64,000 nucleotides of DNA from JAEVLT01 sp964484065. GTDB lineage: Bacteria > Bacillota > Bacilli > Bacillales > Cytobacillaceae. The notes below the pieces were generated by a model. That model had not been told where the DNA came from. It made no database searches and was given only the letters and a program-made list of their open reading frames with translations. Both the position numbers and the translations under genes were made by a program. The stretch spans positions 62,001 through 126,000 of the forward strand of contig CAZAEW010000001.1 in assembly GCA_964484065.1 (NCBI GenBank), written 5' to 3'. Shown piece after piece: positions 51,613 to 60,685 of this stretch (the stretch's first letter is position 1; each line of letters begins with the position of its first letter).

Positions 51613-52127
51613 GAAAGCAAGCCTTCCATTGGATCAATTAAAATGACTTTCTCCTTAACATCGACTTTTACCACGATATCCTTTATATAAGGAATTAAAA
51701 ATTCCTTGCCTTTTTGACCCTTTACAACCCAGACATCATTAGCTCCCGGTGTCAAGATTTCGGTTACCTTTCCAACTTCTTCTCCGTGTTTCGTAAAAAC
51801 GAGACAGCCAATGATTTCATGAAAATAATATTCGTCTTCTTTCAGCTCTCCCAGCTGTGATTCAGGAACCTTAATGACCGCATCCCGAAATTTTTCGACT
51901 TCATTAATATTTTCATACCCTTCAAACAAAAGCAAATCAAAATTCTTATGTTTGCGATGGCTTTTGATGGTTAGTTGGATTGGCGCATCTTGTTTCGGCA
52001 GGAAAAGATATATTGTATTCCCCTTTTTATATCTTTCCTCAGGAAAATCTGTGGTCGATATTACCCTGACCTCTCCTTTTATGCCTTGTGTGTTTACGAT
52101 TTTTCCGACATTGAACCATTTTTCCAT
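51609..52127 (-). CDS. rimM: 16S rRNA processing protein RimM
   Basis: Assists maturation of the 30S head by binding S19. The N-terminal RimM domain (WFNVGKIVNTQGIKGEVRV) and the C-terminal PRC-barrel-like domain (FHEIIGCLVFTKHGEEVGKV, LTPGANDVWVV) are present. The frame is open to 52208, but GAGGTG lies about 9 bases before the ATG at 52127, giving 172 residues, the family length. It lies 14 bases after ylqD and overlaps trmD. Confidence 0.96.
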   Translation of the reverse strand: MEKWFNVGKIVNTQGIKGEVRVISTTDFPEERYKKGNTIYLFLPKQDAPIQLTIKSHRKHKNFDLLLFEGYENINEVEKFRDAVIKVPESQLGELKEDEYYFHEIIGCLVFTKHGEEVGKVTEILTPGANDVWVVKGQKGKEFLIPYIKDIVVKVDVKEKVILIDPMEGLLS

Positions 52128-52141
52128 ACTCGTTTTCACCT

Positions 52142-52528
52142 CTATCGTATTTCCGCAATAATCCCATCCTTTATGAGGATGGTAGGCTGTCCAAGCTTTT
52201 CTTCCCAATTATCCCCAACTTTTATCTCAATTAAAGCCTGAACTTCTTTTTCCTTTAATTCACTTCCAAGCGGCAGCAATTCAAGCTGCTCAAGCTGAAA
52301 ATCAAGAAGCTTTTCCTTCTCTTGCCGTTTTTGAATTTCTTTTTCAAAATGATTTTTCAGACCGCTTATTTGAAACTTTTTTGTTTTTTCAAGCCGTTTC
52401 AGCTCAAAGTGAAGCTGATCACATTCTTTTTGCAGCTGCAGTTTTCTGGCGGAATAATTATCATGAAGCTCTTGTTTACTTTTTTCCGTTAAGATTTGTT
52501 TCACCACAACCGTTTGAAGAATCTTCAT
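52142..52528 (-). CDS. ylqD: YlqD family coiled-coil protein
   Basis: A 128-residue protein of unknown function. It begins MKILQTVVVKQILTEKSKQE, the conserved family start, followed by a long coiled coil (about 25-85) rich in Lys, Glu, Gln and Leu, and a small beta domain (EVQALIEIKVGDNWEEKLGQ). The frame is open to 52564; GGGGGGTG precedes the ATG at 52528. It lies between khpA and rimM as in B. subtilis, after a terminator; a ribosome-related role is suggested only by neighbours. Confidence 0.88.
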   Translation of the reverse strand: MKILQTVVVKQILTEKSKQELHDNYSARKLQLQKECDQLHFELKRLEKTKKFQISGLKNHFEKEIQKRQEKEKLLDFQLEQLELLPLGSELKEKEVQALIEIKVGDNWEEKLGQPTILIKDGIIAEIR

Positions 52529-52588
52529 CACAGCACCCCCCAAAATAGCCATTAATTCTATCATTATTGACTAATATGTAATAATAAT

Positions 52589-52616
52589 AGCAAAAAAGGA
52601 GGGTTTTACCCCTCCT
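52589..52616 (-). terminator. Terminator after khpA
   Basis: AGGAGGG and CCCTCCT form a 7-bp GC-rich stem with a 6-base loop, followed by TTTTTGC on the minus strand. It separates rpsP-khpA from ylqD-rimM-trmD. Confidence 0.88.
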
Positions 52617-52631
52617 CCTAAGCGTTTCATG

Positions 52632-52862
52632 CTACTCGCCAATTTCTAAAAAAATCTTTTTGTTCTGTGATGATCCTGCTGCATAAACAACCGTTCTAAT
52701 CGCTTTTGCAACGCGGCCCTGCTTTCCAATCACTTTCCCCATATCGGTTTTGTTGACAGAAAGCTGATAGGTGACGCGCTGATCTTCTTCAATGACATCT
52801 ACTTTTACGTCTTCCGGAAAATCAACAAGCGGCTTGACAATTGTCTCAATTAATTCTTTCAT
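52632..52862 (-). CDS. khpA: KH-domain RNA-binding protein KhpA (YlqC)
   Basis: Small KH protein that pairs with KhpB/Jag in RNA binding in Firmicutes. The KH core is visible as LSVNKTDMGKVIGKQGRVAK, with GKQGR as the GxxG loop, then AIRTVVYAAG. The start is uncertain: a TTG at 52877 lies directly after the rpsP stop codon and gives 81 residues, equal to my recollection of the B. subtilis protein, but has no SD. The ATG at 52862 (76 residues) has only GCGAG upstream. I report the ATG. The gene follows rpsP and may be translated by coupling. Confidence 0.92.
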   Translation of the reverse strand: MKELIETIVKPLVDFPEDVKVDVIEEDQRVTYQLSVNKTDMGKVIGKQGRVAKAIRTVVYAAGSSQNKKIFLEIGE

Positions 52863-52877
52863 CGTATTTTCTCGCAA

Positions 52878-53150
52878 TTACTTGCTTAATTTGGCATTAT
52901 GGAATTTTTCCATGATACCTTGATTAGAGAAAAGGTTACGAACAGTATCAGATGGTTTTGCACCATTTTGTAACCATTGAAGTGCAAGTTCTTCATTGAT
53001 TTCAACTTGAGCTGGTACAGCAACTGGGTTGTATGTTCCAACTGTTTCAATGAAACGTCCATCACGCGGTGAACGAGAATCTGCTACTACAATACGATAG
53101 AAAGGAGTTTTTTTAGCTCCCATACGTTTTAAACGAATTTTAACTGCCAT
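52878..53150 (-). CDS. rpsP: 30S ribosomal protein S16
   Basis: Small-subunit protein of the 30S body. The 90 residues are typical: MAVKIRLKRMGAKKTPFYRI, VVADSRSPRDGRFIETVGTY and GAKPSDTVRNLF. The frame is open to 53183, but GGAGG lies before the ATG at 53150, which is the family start. A good promoter lies at 53190-53218. Confidence 0.98.
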   Translation of the reverse strand: MAVKIRLKRMGAKKTPFYRIVVADSRSPRDGRFIETVGTYNPVAVPAQVEINEELALQWLQNGAKPSDTVRNLFSNQGIMEKFHNAKLSK

Positions 53151-53189
53151 TTTAAATAAGCACCTCCGAATAGTTTCACACAAGATAGA

Positions 53190-53218
53190 ATAATATCAAT
53201 TCTTTAAACGTTTGTAAA
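53190..53218 (-). promoter_or_regulatory. Promoter of rpsP-khpA
   Basis: Minus strand: TTTACA (53218-53213), 17-base spacer ending TGA, TATTAT (53195-53190), so the -10 is also of the extended type. The -35 is inside a hairpin-forming repeat (53210-53237). Confidence 0.75.
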
Positions 53219-53237
53219 GTGTTTTCTCTTTACAAAC
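53210..53237 (-). terminator. Hairpin after ffh overlapping the rpsP -35
   Basis: GTTTGTAAAG and CTTTACAAAC form a perfect 10-bp stem with an 8-base loop shortly after the ffh stop codon. The following bases on the minus strand (GTTTAAAG) are only a weak T-tract, so termination would be partial. Confidence 0.5.
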
Positions 53238-53250
53238 TTAATTCCATTTT

Positions 53251-54612
53251 TTAGAAAGGTTTAAAAGGGAATTTCATGCCGCCAAAGCCGCCTTTTTTCT
53301 TGGCTTTTTGCTGCATTCCCGCCATTTGCTTCATCATCTTTTTCATATCTTCAAACTGCTTCAGCAAACGGTTGACTTCCGGAACAGTACGTCCGCTTCC
53401 TTTTGCAATCCGTTTCTTTCGGTTTGCACTAATGATTTCAGGATGATTTTTTTCTTCCTTCGTCATCGACTGGATAATAGCCTCAACGTGCGAAATTTGT
53501 TTCTCATCAACTTGGATATTGTTCAAGCCTTTGATTTTGTTTGCCCCCGGCATCATTTTCAGCAGTTCATCGAGCGGCCCCAGCTTGCGGACCTGACCAA
53601 GCTGATCCAGGAAATCTTCGAGGGTAAAGGTTGCAGTACGCATTTTTTGTTCAAGCTCTTTGGCCTTTTCTTCATCGACCGTTGCCTGAGCCTTTTCAAT
53701 TAAGGTGAGCACATCGCCCATTCCAAGGATTCTTGAGGCCATCCGTTCAGGATGAAAAGCTTCAAGCGCATCCATTTTCTCGCCAAGACCGACAAATTTA
53801 ATCGGCGTGCTGGTTACTGCCCGGATCGAGAGGGCGGCACCTCCGCGTGTATCTCCATCAAGCTTAGTCAGGACTACCCCGGTTAAACCAAGCTGCTCAT
53901 TAAAGCTTTGAGCAACATTAACTGCATCCTGTCCTGTCATGGCATCAACGACAAGGAAAATTTCGTTTGGTTTTGTCAGTTCTTTAATATCTTTCAGCTC
54001 ATCCATTAACGCTTCATCAATGTGAAGGCGGCCGGCTGTGTCAATCAGGACATAGTCATGATGCTCTTCTTTTGCCTGGACAATCGCCTGTCTGGCAATC
54101 TCAACCGGGCTTACTTGATCGCCGAGCGAGAATACCGGCATGTTTAATTGCTTTCCAAGCGTTTGGAGCTGTTTGATGGCCGCTGGACGGTAAATATCGG
54201 CAGCCACAAGCAAAGGATTACGATTATACTTTTTCCTAAGCAAATTGGCGAGTTTTCCGGTGGTTGTCGTTTTACCGGCACCTTGCAGCCCAACCATCAT
54301 AATGACAGTCGGCGGACGGTTTGAAACGGCGATTTTACTTTGTTCTCCGCCCATTAATTCGGTTAATTCTTCCTGAACGACTTTAATGACCTGTTGGCCA
54401 GGTGTTAAACTTTTCAGAACTTCCTGCCCAACTGCGCGTTCACTGACTTTTTTTACAAAGTCTTTTACAACCTTAAAGTTGACGTCCGCTTCCAGTAAAG
54501 CAAGCCGGACTTCCCTCATCATTTCTTTTACATCCGCTTCTGTTACCTTCCCTTTTCCGCGGATTTTATTAATCGTATTTTGCAGACGGTCGGCTAAACC
54601 CTCAAATGCCAT
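53251..54612 (-). CDS. ffh: Signal recognition particle protein Ffh
   Basis: GTPase that binds signal sequences and SRP RNA and docks to FtsY. N domain first, then the G domain with Walker A GLQGAGKTTTTGKLA at about 108-122, VAADIYRPAAIKQL, LIDTAGRLHID and TKLDGDTRGGAALS. The methionine-rich M domain follows (about 300-453; MRTATFTLEDFLDQ, then KRIAKGSGRTVPEVNRLLKQ and a Met/Lys/Gly-rich tail). The length of 453 is normal. It lies 12 bases after ylxM. Confidence 0.97.
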   Translation of the reverse strand: MAFEGLADRLQNTINKIRGKGKVTEADVKEMMREVRLALLEADVNFKVVKDFVKKVSERAVGQEVLKSLTPGQQVIKVVQEELTELMGGEQSKIAVSNRPPTVIMMVGLQGAGKTTTTGKLANLLRKKYNRNPLLVAADIYRPAAIKQLQTLGKQLNMPVFSLGDQVSPVEIARQAIVQAKEEHHDYVLIDTAGRLHIDEALMDELKDIKELTKPNEIFLVVDAMTGQDAVNVAQSFNEQLGLTGVVLTKLDGDTRGGAALSIRAVTSTPIKFVGLGEKMDALEAFHPERMASRILGMGDVLTLIEKAQATVDEEKAKELEQKMRTATFTLEDFLDQLGQVRKLGPLDELLKMMPGANKIKGLNNIQVDEKQISHVEAIIQSMTKEEKNHPEIISANRKKRIAKGSGRTVPEVNRLLKQFEDMKKMMKQMAGMQQKAKKKGGFGGMKFPFKPF

Positions 54613-54624
54613 ATTGGCCGCCTC

Positions 54625-54957
54625 CTAATCTAATTTCTCAAGCTCAGCAATCGTTTCCAGTATTGCCTGCTTCGAATGGGGATTTTCATTAAGCAATTCT
54701 TTTAAACGTGCAAACAGCGTGCCGCGCTTTTGAAATTTTTCAAACAAACACAGCTTTTCCTCATACTCCTCGAGCATTGCTTCGGTCCGCTTAATATTAT
54801 CATAAACTGCCTGACGGCTGATATCGTACTCTTGGGCAATTTCACCGAGTGAGTAGTCGTCTAAATAATAGAGTGACATATAGCTTTGCTGCTTAGGAGT
54901 TAACAATGAGCAGTAAAAGTCATAAAGATAATTCATTCTTGTCGTCTTTTCAAGCAT
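54625..54957 (-). CDS. ylxM: YlxM-family DNA-binding protein, SRP-associated
   Basis: A 110-residue helix-turn-helix protein. It begins MLEKTTRMNYLYDFYCSLLT and has the sigma-region-4-like block YYLDDYSLGEIAQEYDISRQ and AVYDNIKRTEAML. It is almost always next to ffh; a streptococcal homologue is reported to bind SRP components. The frame has an ATG at 54963 that touches its SD; GGAGGG lies 6 bases before the ATG at 54957. It has its own promoter. Confidence 0.95.
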   Translation of the reverse strand: MLEKTTRMNYLYDFYCSLLTPKQQSYMSLYYLDDYSLGEIAQEYDISRQAVYDNIKRTEAMLEEYEEKLCLFEKFQKRGTLFARLKELLNENPHSKQAILETIAELEKLD

Positions 54958-54999
54958 GCTCATCCCTCCTTGTTAAGTGAAAAGCCTTTACAAAAGTAA

Positions 55000-55028
55000 A
55001 GTTTACACATTTCATTCATGTCTGTCAA
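55000..55028 (-). promoter_or_regulatory. Promoter of ylxM-ffh
   Basis: Minus strand: a perfect TTGACA (55028-55023), 17-base spacer ending TG, TAAACT (55005-55000), in the 89-base gap between ftsY and ylxM. Confidence 0.78.
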
Positions 55029-55046
55029 GTTAATATCTTTACATCA

Positions 55047-56036
55047 CTATTCCTCTGTTTTTTCCACTTGGTCGGCAAATAGTCCATAAACGTATTTTTC
55101 TGCATCAAATTCTTGGAGATCGTCCATTTTTTCTCCAAGTCCGACAAATTTTACAGGGATATTCAATTCATTTCGGATCGCTAACACAATCCCGCCTTTT
55201 GCCGTTCCATCCAGTTTGGAGAGGACGATTCCGGTGACATTCGTTGATTCCTTAAAGGTTTTCGCTTGAATAAGAGCATTTTGCCCTGTTGTTGCGTCTA
55301 ACACAAGCAGAACCTCATGAGGTGCACCTTGAACTTCCCGCTCGATCACTCGTTTAACTTTTTCTAATTCTTTCATCAGATTTACTTTGTTCTGAAGGCG
55401 TCCGGCTGTATCGCAGAGAAGAATATCGACGTTTCTTGATTTTGCCGCTTGAATCGCATCAAACATGACCGCTGCAGGGTCTGATCCTTCCGCTTGTTTG
55501 ATCACATCTACACCGACTCGCTCGCCCCATACCTCCAGTTGTTCAATCGCCCCTGCACGGAACGTGTCACCGGCTGCAAGAAGCACTGTTTTTCCTTCAC
55601 TTTTAAACCTATGGGCAAGTTTTCCAATTGTGGTTGTTTTTCCTACACCATTAACACCGACAAACAAAATAACCGTCATTGCATCTTTTTGAATATTGAT
55701 TTCTTTGGATTGTTCCCCGCTGCTGTTATAGATATCAACAAGCTTCTCAGAAATGACGCTCTGAACGTCCTTCGGATCCTGAATATTTCGGCGCTTAACC
55801 TCCATCTTCAGTTCATCAATGAGCTCCATTACGGTTTGAAAGCCGACATCCGCTTGAATGAGGATTTCTTCCAATTCTTCGAAAAAGTCCTCATCAACCT
55901 TTCTATATCTGGCAACAAGGTCGTTTACCTTACCGGAAAAATTGTTCCGCGTTTTTGCCAAACCTTCTTTAAATTTCTCGGTGACAGCATCGGTCTGTTT
56001 CGTGATTTTTTCTTTTAATCTTTTAAAAAAGCTCAT
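55047..56036 (-). CDS. ftsY: Signal recognition particle receptor FtsY
   Basis: Membrane-associated GTPase receptor for Ffh-bound nascent chains. The short basic N-terminus (MSFFKRLKEKITKQ), the N domain and the G domain (GVNGVGKTTT at about 127-136, AAGDTFRAGAIEQLEVW, LCDTAGRLQNK, LSKLDGTAKGG, VKFVGLGEKMDDLQEF) are present. The acidic A domain of enteric FtsY is absent, as usual in Bacillus. The length is 329. It lies 18 bases after smc. Confidence 0.97.
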   Translation of the reverse strand: MSFFKRLKEKITKQTDAVTEKFKEGLAKTRNNFSGKVNDLVARYRKVDEDFFEELEEILIQADVGFQTVMELIDELKMEVKRRNIQDPKDVQSVISEKLVDIYNSSGEQSKEINIQKDAMTVILFVGVNGVGKTTTIGKLAHRFKSEGKTVLLAAGDTFRAGAIEQLEVWGERVGVDVIKQAEGSDPAAVMFDAIQAAKSRNVDILLCDTAGRLQNKVNLMKELEKVKRVIEREVQGAPHEVLLVLDATTGQNALIQAKTFKESTNVTGIVLSKLDGTAKGGIVLAIRNELNIPVKFVGLGEKMDDLQEFDAEKYVYGLFADQVEKTEE

Positions 56037-56054
56037 ACAGTCACTTCCTTCATT

Positions 56055-59000
56055 TTACGATTCTATTAACTCTTTCGTCTCTTCCAATCTGACGGACACG
56101 AGCTTCGAGACTCCGGATTCCTGCATCGTCACACCGTATAAGACATCGGCTTCTTCCATTGTCCCTTTCCGGTGGGTGATCACGATAAACTGGGTCTCCT
56201 TGCTGTATCTTTTCAAATACTGGCTAAAACGGAAGACATTTGCTTCATCAAGAGCAGCTTCAACTTCATCAAGTATACAAAACGGAACAGGACGGACTTT
56301 TAAAATGGAAAACAGCAATGCAATCGCCGTCAATGCCCGCTCCCCGCCGGAAAGCAGCCCTAAATTTTGCAATTTTTTGCCTGGAGGCTGCGCTACGATT
56401 TCAACACCTGTATTTAAAAGATCCTCAGGCTGGGTTAATTTTAAATCGGCCCTTCCTCCGCCAAATAAAGCACGGAAGACTGGTTCAAAGTGGGAGCGGA
56501 TCCCCGAGAATGTTTGTTCAAACCGCCGCTTCATTTCATCGTCCATTTCGTCAATCACTTTATAGAGCGTGTCTTTGGCTTCCTGCAGGTCGGTTTTTTG
56601 CTCAAGCAAAAACTCGTACCGTTCCGAGACGCGTTCATATTCTTCAATCGCACCAAGGTTTACATTTCCTAGTTCTTCAATAGCACGCCTGATTAATTTC
56701 ACTTTTTTCCGTGCTTCCTCAACCGGAATTTGCAGAGGATATTGCTGCTTGGCAGCATCAAATGATAATAAATATTCTTCCCGCAAGTGTGCCAGCCTGT
56801 TTTCAAGCTCCACATCCAAACGATTAATTTTTACTTCTTCATCCTTTAGGACCTCTATCATTCCTTTATGAAGCCGCCTATACTCTTTTGCCTCCTGCTC
56901 GAGGTCTTCAAGCGATGTCTGCACTCCGAGGCGCTCCTGCCTTCTCGCAGAAATAAGCTTGATCGTCTCTTCTTTATCGTGCTGTTTCTGCTTTGCATCA
57001 ACCTCAAGCTGTTCTTCCCCGGAGGCACTGTTCGTCATTTCATTTGTCAAAAGCTCCAGATCTGCTGAAAAGTCATTCAGCTTCTGGCTGCTGTCTTTAT
57101 ACTCATTTTCAATAATGATTAACCGTTCTTTTGCATTAAGATACTGTTCATTTTTAGCTGCAAATTCTACCTTCAAATCATTTATATCAGAATTCAGCTT
57201 TTCTTTTGAAGTTAAATCATTTGTTTTTTGTTTCGTCAATTCGGCAATCTGTTTGTCAAGCGATGCAATTCTTCTTTGGAAGAGGGCAAGCTCTTCTTCA
57301 AGCTTTGCCTGTCTTTCTTTCAATTGTTTTTTTTCTTCAGTAAATTGCTCTTTTTCAATATCATAAATCTCAAGCCGTTCATTCACATTTTTCTCTTCCA
57401 GTTCAGCCTCACGAAGGTTTCCTTTTATCGCCTGTTCTTTTAACCTTAATTCTTCACCGTTTTTACGCAGTGCCTCGAGATCGCGTTCCTGGTTTTGAAC
57501 ATCCGCTTTCATGTTTTTTACGGTCTCTTCAAGCTTCGCCGTTTTTGTTTCCATGTCAGCGATTTTCCCTTTTAATTCGTCCAGCTCTCCCTTTCTTGTC
57601 AGCAAAGAAGTGGTTTTTTGTTTGAGGGCACCTCCTGTCATCGAACCGCCGGGATTAACAACATCTCCATCGAGTGTAACCATTCTCGAACGGTACTGCA
57701 GAACCTTTGCCAGCTCGTTTGCCCCTTTTAAATCTTTTGTAATGACAACATTTCCGAGAAGATTGTTGATTACTTCCTGATACTTTAATTCAAACTTAAC
57801 CAAGCCTGCTGCCGTGCCAATGTATGCGGGATGATCTTGAATTGCCGCCAGCTGTGCGGGAGATAATGGCCTTCCCTTTATAACATTCAACGGTAAAAAT
57901 GTTGCTCTTCCGTACGAATGCTGTTTTAAAAACTGGATCGCCGTTCGTGCGCTTTGTTCTGTGTCAACAACAATGTGCTGCAGGGAGGCGCCTAGGGCCG
58001 TTTCAATCGCTGTTTCATATTCTTTTGGAACATGCACAAGCTCCGCAACAGCCCCCTCAATTCCATGAAGCCTGCTCCCGCGTGCTTTTAAGATTTCTTT
58101 TACGCCTTGAAAGAAACCGGAATAGTCCTCTTCCATTTCCTCCAGCATTTGCTTGCGTGATTTTGCCTGCTGTAAAAACTGATAGGCCTGGTAAAGAGTT
58201 TTTTCTTGTTTTTGATATTGGTTTTTCAGCAGCTCCAGCTTATGATGAAACTCGCGGTAAGCAACGATTTGCTGATCGATCAGCTGCTGAATTTCCCCCA
58301 GGGACTCCTGGATTTGAGCTCTTTTCCTTTCAGCCAGCTTGCGGCTGTCGATAAATTTACTGTTTTCTTCATCAAGCTTTCTGCTTTTTCTTTCTTGAAG
58401 TTCCAGCTGCTGCTCGATATGTCTTTGTTCGTTTTTGGCACCGGCCTGCTCATTTAACGTTTCGATGTATTCGCCTTTTAATGCTTCAATCGTTTCTTCA
58501 ATATTCTCAGAGAATAATTGAAGCTCTTCTTGTTTTTCTTTTAATTGGGCCTGCAGATGAGAAGCCTGCCCGCTTAACAGTTTAACCGTTTCCGTTTGTT
58601 GATCCCGCTGTCCGGCCAGTTGTGCGAGTTTTTCAGATAGCTCTTGAATGTTTTTTTCAAGCTGGCCCTTGTTTTGCGAAGCATTCTTCTTGCGCTCCTT
58701 CAGCACTTCTTTGCGCCCTTCAAGTTTTTCCAGCTCTTCGCTTGCATGGAGAAGTACATTTTGCAAATCCTGAATCGATTCATCAAGAGCGCTAAGCTGA
58801 TCACGCGATTCTTCAATTTTCGCTTCCCGTTTTTGTACTTCCGCAGACAGCTTTACTTCTTCTCTTTTATGTTCTTCTAATTGTTTGGAAAGCATGTCCC
58901 ATTTTTGATGAAGATCTTCAATTTCATAGACGGTTAACGCAACTTCAATTTTTTCAAGTTCGTCTTTTTTCTCCAAATAATCTTTGGCGATTGACGCCTG

Positions 59001-59621
59001 AATTTTTAAAGGCTCGACTTGGCTTTCCAATTCATGAAGTATATCGTTGACACGATTTAGGTTTTCTTGCGTTTCCGCGAGCTTTACCTCGGCTTTTTTC
59101 TTGCGATTTTTATATTTTAAAACACCGGCGGCTTCTTCAAAAATCGTTCTTCGATCCTCTGCCTTGCTGTTTAAGATTTCTTCTACTTTCCCTTGACTGA
59201 TAATCGAAAACGCTTCCCTGCCAAGCCCGGAATCCATAAATAAGTCAATAATATCCTTCAAACGGCACGACTGTTTATTGATGAAAAATTCACTTTCGCC
59301 TGAACGGAAGACACGGCGGGTCACACTCACCTCGTTATAATCAATCGAAAGTCCCTGGCTTTCATTATCTAGAGTAAGCGTTACCTCGGCAAAATTAAGC
59401 GGTTTTCTCGTTTCACTTCCGGCGAAAATAATATCCTCCATTTTCGAACCCCTTAGTGACTTGGCTGATTGTTCTCCGAGAACCCAGCGGATCGCATCCG
59501 TAATATTGCTTTTCCCGCTTCCATTTGGACCGACAACAGCTGTTACTCCTTGCACAAAATCTACTCCGATTCGGTCGGCAAAAGATTTAAAACCAAAACA
59601 ATCTAACCGTTTTAAATACAT
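56055..59621 (-). CDS. smc: Chromosome segregation protein SMC
   Basis: ATPase of the Smc-ScpAB condensin that organises and separates chromosome arms. The N-terminal ATPase half has Walker A GPNGSGKSN at about 31-39; two long coiled coils surround a hinge at about 500-670 (GIEGAVAELVHVPKEYETAI, then GDVVNPGGSMTGGA). The C-terminal half has the signature LLSGGERALTAIALLF and Walker B FCILDEVEAALDEANV. The frame is open to 59636; GGGAGG lies 7 bases before the ATG at 59621, giving 1188 residues. It lies between rnc and ftsY as in B. subtilis. Confidence 0.97.
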   Translation of the reverse strand: MYLKRLDCFGFKSFADRIGVDFVQGVTAVVGPNGSGKSNITDAIRWVLGEQSAKSLRGSKMEDIIFAGSETRKPLNFAEVTLTLDNESQGLSIDYNEVSVTRRVFRSGESEFFINKQSCRLKDIIDLFMDSGLGREAFSIISQGKVEEILNSKAEDRRTIFEEAAGVLKYKNRKKKAEVKLAETQENLNRVNDILHELESQVEPLKIQASIAKDYLEKKDELEKIEVALTVYEIEDLHQKWDMLSKQLEEHKREEVKLSAEVQKREAKIEESRDQLSALDESIQDLQNVLLHASEELEKLEGRKEVLKERKKNASQNKGQLEKNIQELSEKLAQLAGQRDQQTETVKLLSGQASHLQAQLKEKQEELQLFSENIEETIEALKGEYIETLNEQAGAKNEQRHIEQQLELQERKSRKLDEENSKFIDSRKLAERKRAQIQESLGEIQQLIDQQIVAYREFHHKLELLKNQYQKQEKTLYQAYQFLQQAKSRKQMLEEMEEDYSGFFQGVKEILKARGSRLHGIEGAVAELVHVPKEYETAIETALGASLQHIVVDTEQSARTAIQFLKQHSYGRATFLPLNVIKGRPLSPAQLAAIQDHPAYIGTAAGLVKFELKYQEVINNLLGNVVITKDLKGANELAKVLQYRSRMVTLDGDVVNPGGSMTGGALKQKTTSLLTRKGELDELKGKIADMETKTAKLEETVKNMKADVQNQERDLEALRKNGEELRLKEQAIKGNLREAELEEKNVNERLEIYDIEKEQFTEEKKQLKERQAKLEEELALFQRRIASLDKQIAELTKQKTNDLTSKEKLNSDINDLKVEFAAKNEQYLNAKERLIIIENEYKDSSQKLNDFSADLELLTNEMTNSASGEEQLEVDAKQKQHDKEETIKLISARRQERLGVQTSLEDLEQEAKEYRRLHKGMIEVLKDEEVKINRLDVELENRLAHLREEYLLSFDAAKQQYPLQIPVEEARKKVKLIRRAIEELGNVNLGAIEEYERVSERYEFLLEQKTDLQEAKDTLYKVIDEMDDEMKRRFEQTFSGIRSHFEPVFRALFGGGRADLKLTQPEDLLNTGVEIVAQPPGKKLQNLGLLSGGERALTAIALLFSILKVRPVPFCILDEVEAALDEANVFRFSQYLKRYSKETQFIVITHRKGTMEEADVLYGVTMQESGVSKLVSVRLEETKELIES

Positions 59622-59661
59622 TCTATTTCCTCCCAATGCTGGCCTTTTCTAAGTTGTTTGG

Positions 59662-60414
59662 TCAGGTTACAGGGTCGACCTTTGCCTTTATTTTAGCTAA
59701 CGCCACCTGTGCTGCATGCTGTTCTGCTTCTTTTTTTGATTTTCCCGTTCCAGTTCCTAATTCTTCCCCGTTGAGAGAAACCCTGGAGATAAATTCACGG
59801 TTATGTGCAGGTCCTTTTTCATGAAGGACACGGTATTCAATTACACCTGAACCGCCTCTTTGAACCAACTCCTGCAATTGGCTCTTAAAATCCATCACAT
59901 GAGAAAAAGCACCAGCATTTACTTTTGGAAAAACTACTTTTTCCAGGAATTCAATGACAATGTCAATTCCTTTGTCCAAAAAGAGAGCACCGATAAACGC
60001 TTCGAAAACGTCCGCAAGCAATGCAGGACGTTCTCTCCCCCCTGTCAGCTCCTCCCCTTTTCCGAGCAGAATAAGTTTTCCAAAAGAAAGCTCGTTTGCA
60101 AAAGCAACAAGGGATGGTTCACAGACAATCGCTGCTCTTAACTTTGTCAGCTCTCCTTCGCTCATAAGCGGATACTTTTTGAATAAGAATTGTGAAACAG
60201 TCAGTTCAAGGACAGCATCTCCCAAAAACTCAAGCCTCTCATTATCTTCATGAGGCTTTCTGCGATGCTCATTCACATAGGATGAATGAGTGAAAGCTTG
60301 TTTTAACATTTTTTCATTATCAAAAAAAACACCAATTCTTTTTTGAAATTCTTTAAATTTATTTTCAATTGCGCGATTTGTATTCATATACATTTCCTTT
60401 CCATTTTTGCGCAT
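59662..60414 (-). CDS. rnc: Ribonuclease III
   Basis: Cuts double-stranded RNA in rRNA and scRNA processing and in toxin or sense/antisense control. The catalytic signature NERLEFLGDAVLEL lies near residues 59-72 and the second acidic site in LLADVFEAFIGALFLD; a dsRNA-binding domain (about 175-245) ends with KKEAEQHAAQVALAKI. The start is not certain. ATG at 60414 has AAGGTGG 8 bases upstream and gives 250 residues with the same N-terminal length as the B. subtilis enzyme; ATG at 60387 has AAAGGA 7 bases upstream. I use 60414. The 271 bases upstream hold the acpP terminator and no promoter that I can support. Confidence 0.95.
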   Translation of the reverse strand: MRKNGKEMYMNTNRAIENKFKEFQKRIGVFFDNEKMLKQAFTHSSYVNEHRRKPHEDNERLEFLGDAVLELTVSQFLFKKYPLMSEGELTKLRAAIVCEPSLVAFANELSFGKLILLGKGEELTGGRERPALLADVFEAFIGALFLDKGIDIVIEFLEKVVFPKVNAGAFSHVMDFKSQLQELVQRGGSGVIEYRVLHEKGPAHNREFISRVSLNGEELGTGTGKSKKEAEQHAAQVALAKIKAKVDPVT

Positions 60415-60635
60415 TCCTCTTGCCACCTTACTGCTAATTTCCATATCATTACTAGTTTAAAAAAATTGCTGTGAAAAGGCAAAGGTACTTTTCAGTAATT
60501 TGCCCGTTTCTTTAATAAAAATCTATATTAAACTTGACTGTTGATTTCTGCTGTAAACAAAAAAATGATCATTCCAGATAGAGCTGCCATCAACAATAAA
60601 ATTTATGATCACTTTACAAAAAATTCACTCAAATA

Positions 60636-60669
60636 CAGAAGAAAGCCCCGTTTGGGAAACGGAGCTTTG
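60636..60669 (-). terminator. Terminator after acpP
   Basis: AAAGCTCCGTTT and AAACGGGGCTTT (minus strand, with one G-U) form a stem of about 12 bp with a 3-base loop, followed by CTTCTGTATTTG. The T-tract is weak but the stem is strong. Confidence 0.8.
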
Positions 60670-60685
60670 CAAAGAAATCTAACGA

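Noticed and set aside
7955..54957. Search for mobile elements, CRISPR repeats, prophage or restriction genes
   Set aside because: None is visible. Gene order is that of the conserved core genome, and no transposase, integrase other than XerC, or repeat array is present.
55494..56565. Overlapping plus-strand frames of up to 235 codons opposite ftsY and smc
   Set aside because: Long antisense frames arise here from codon bias in the long minus-strand genes. Their translations are Phe/Ser/Leu-rich, with no domain and no SD.
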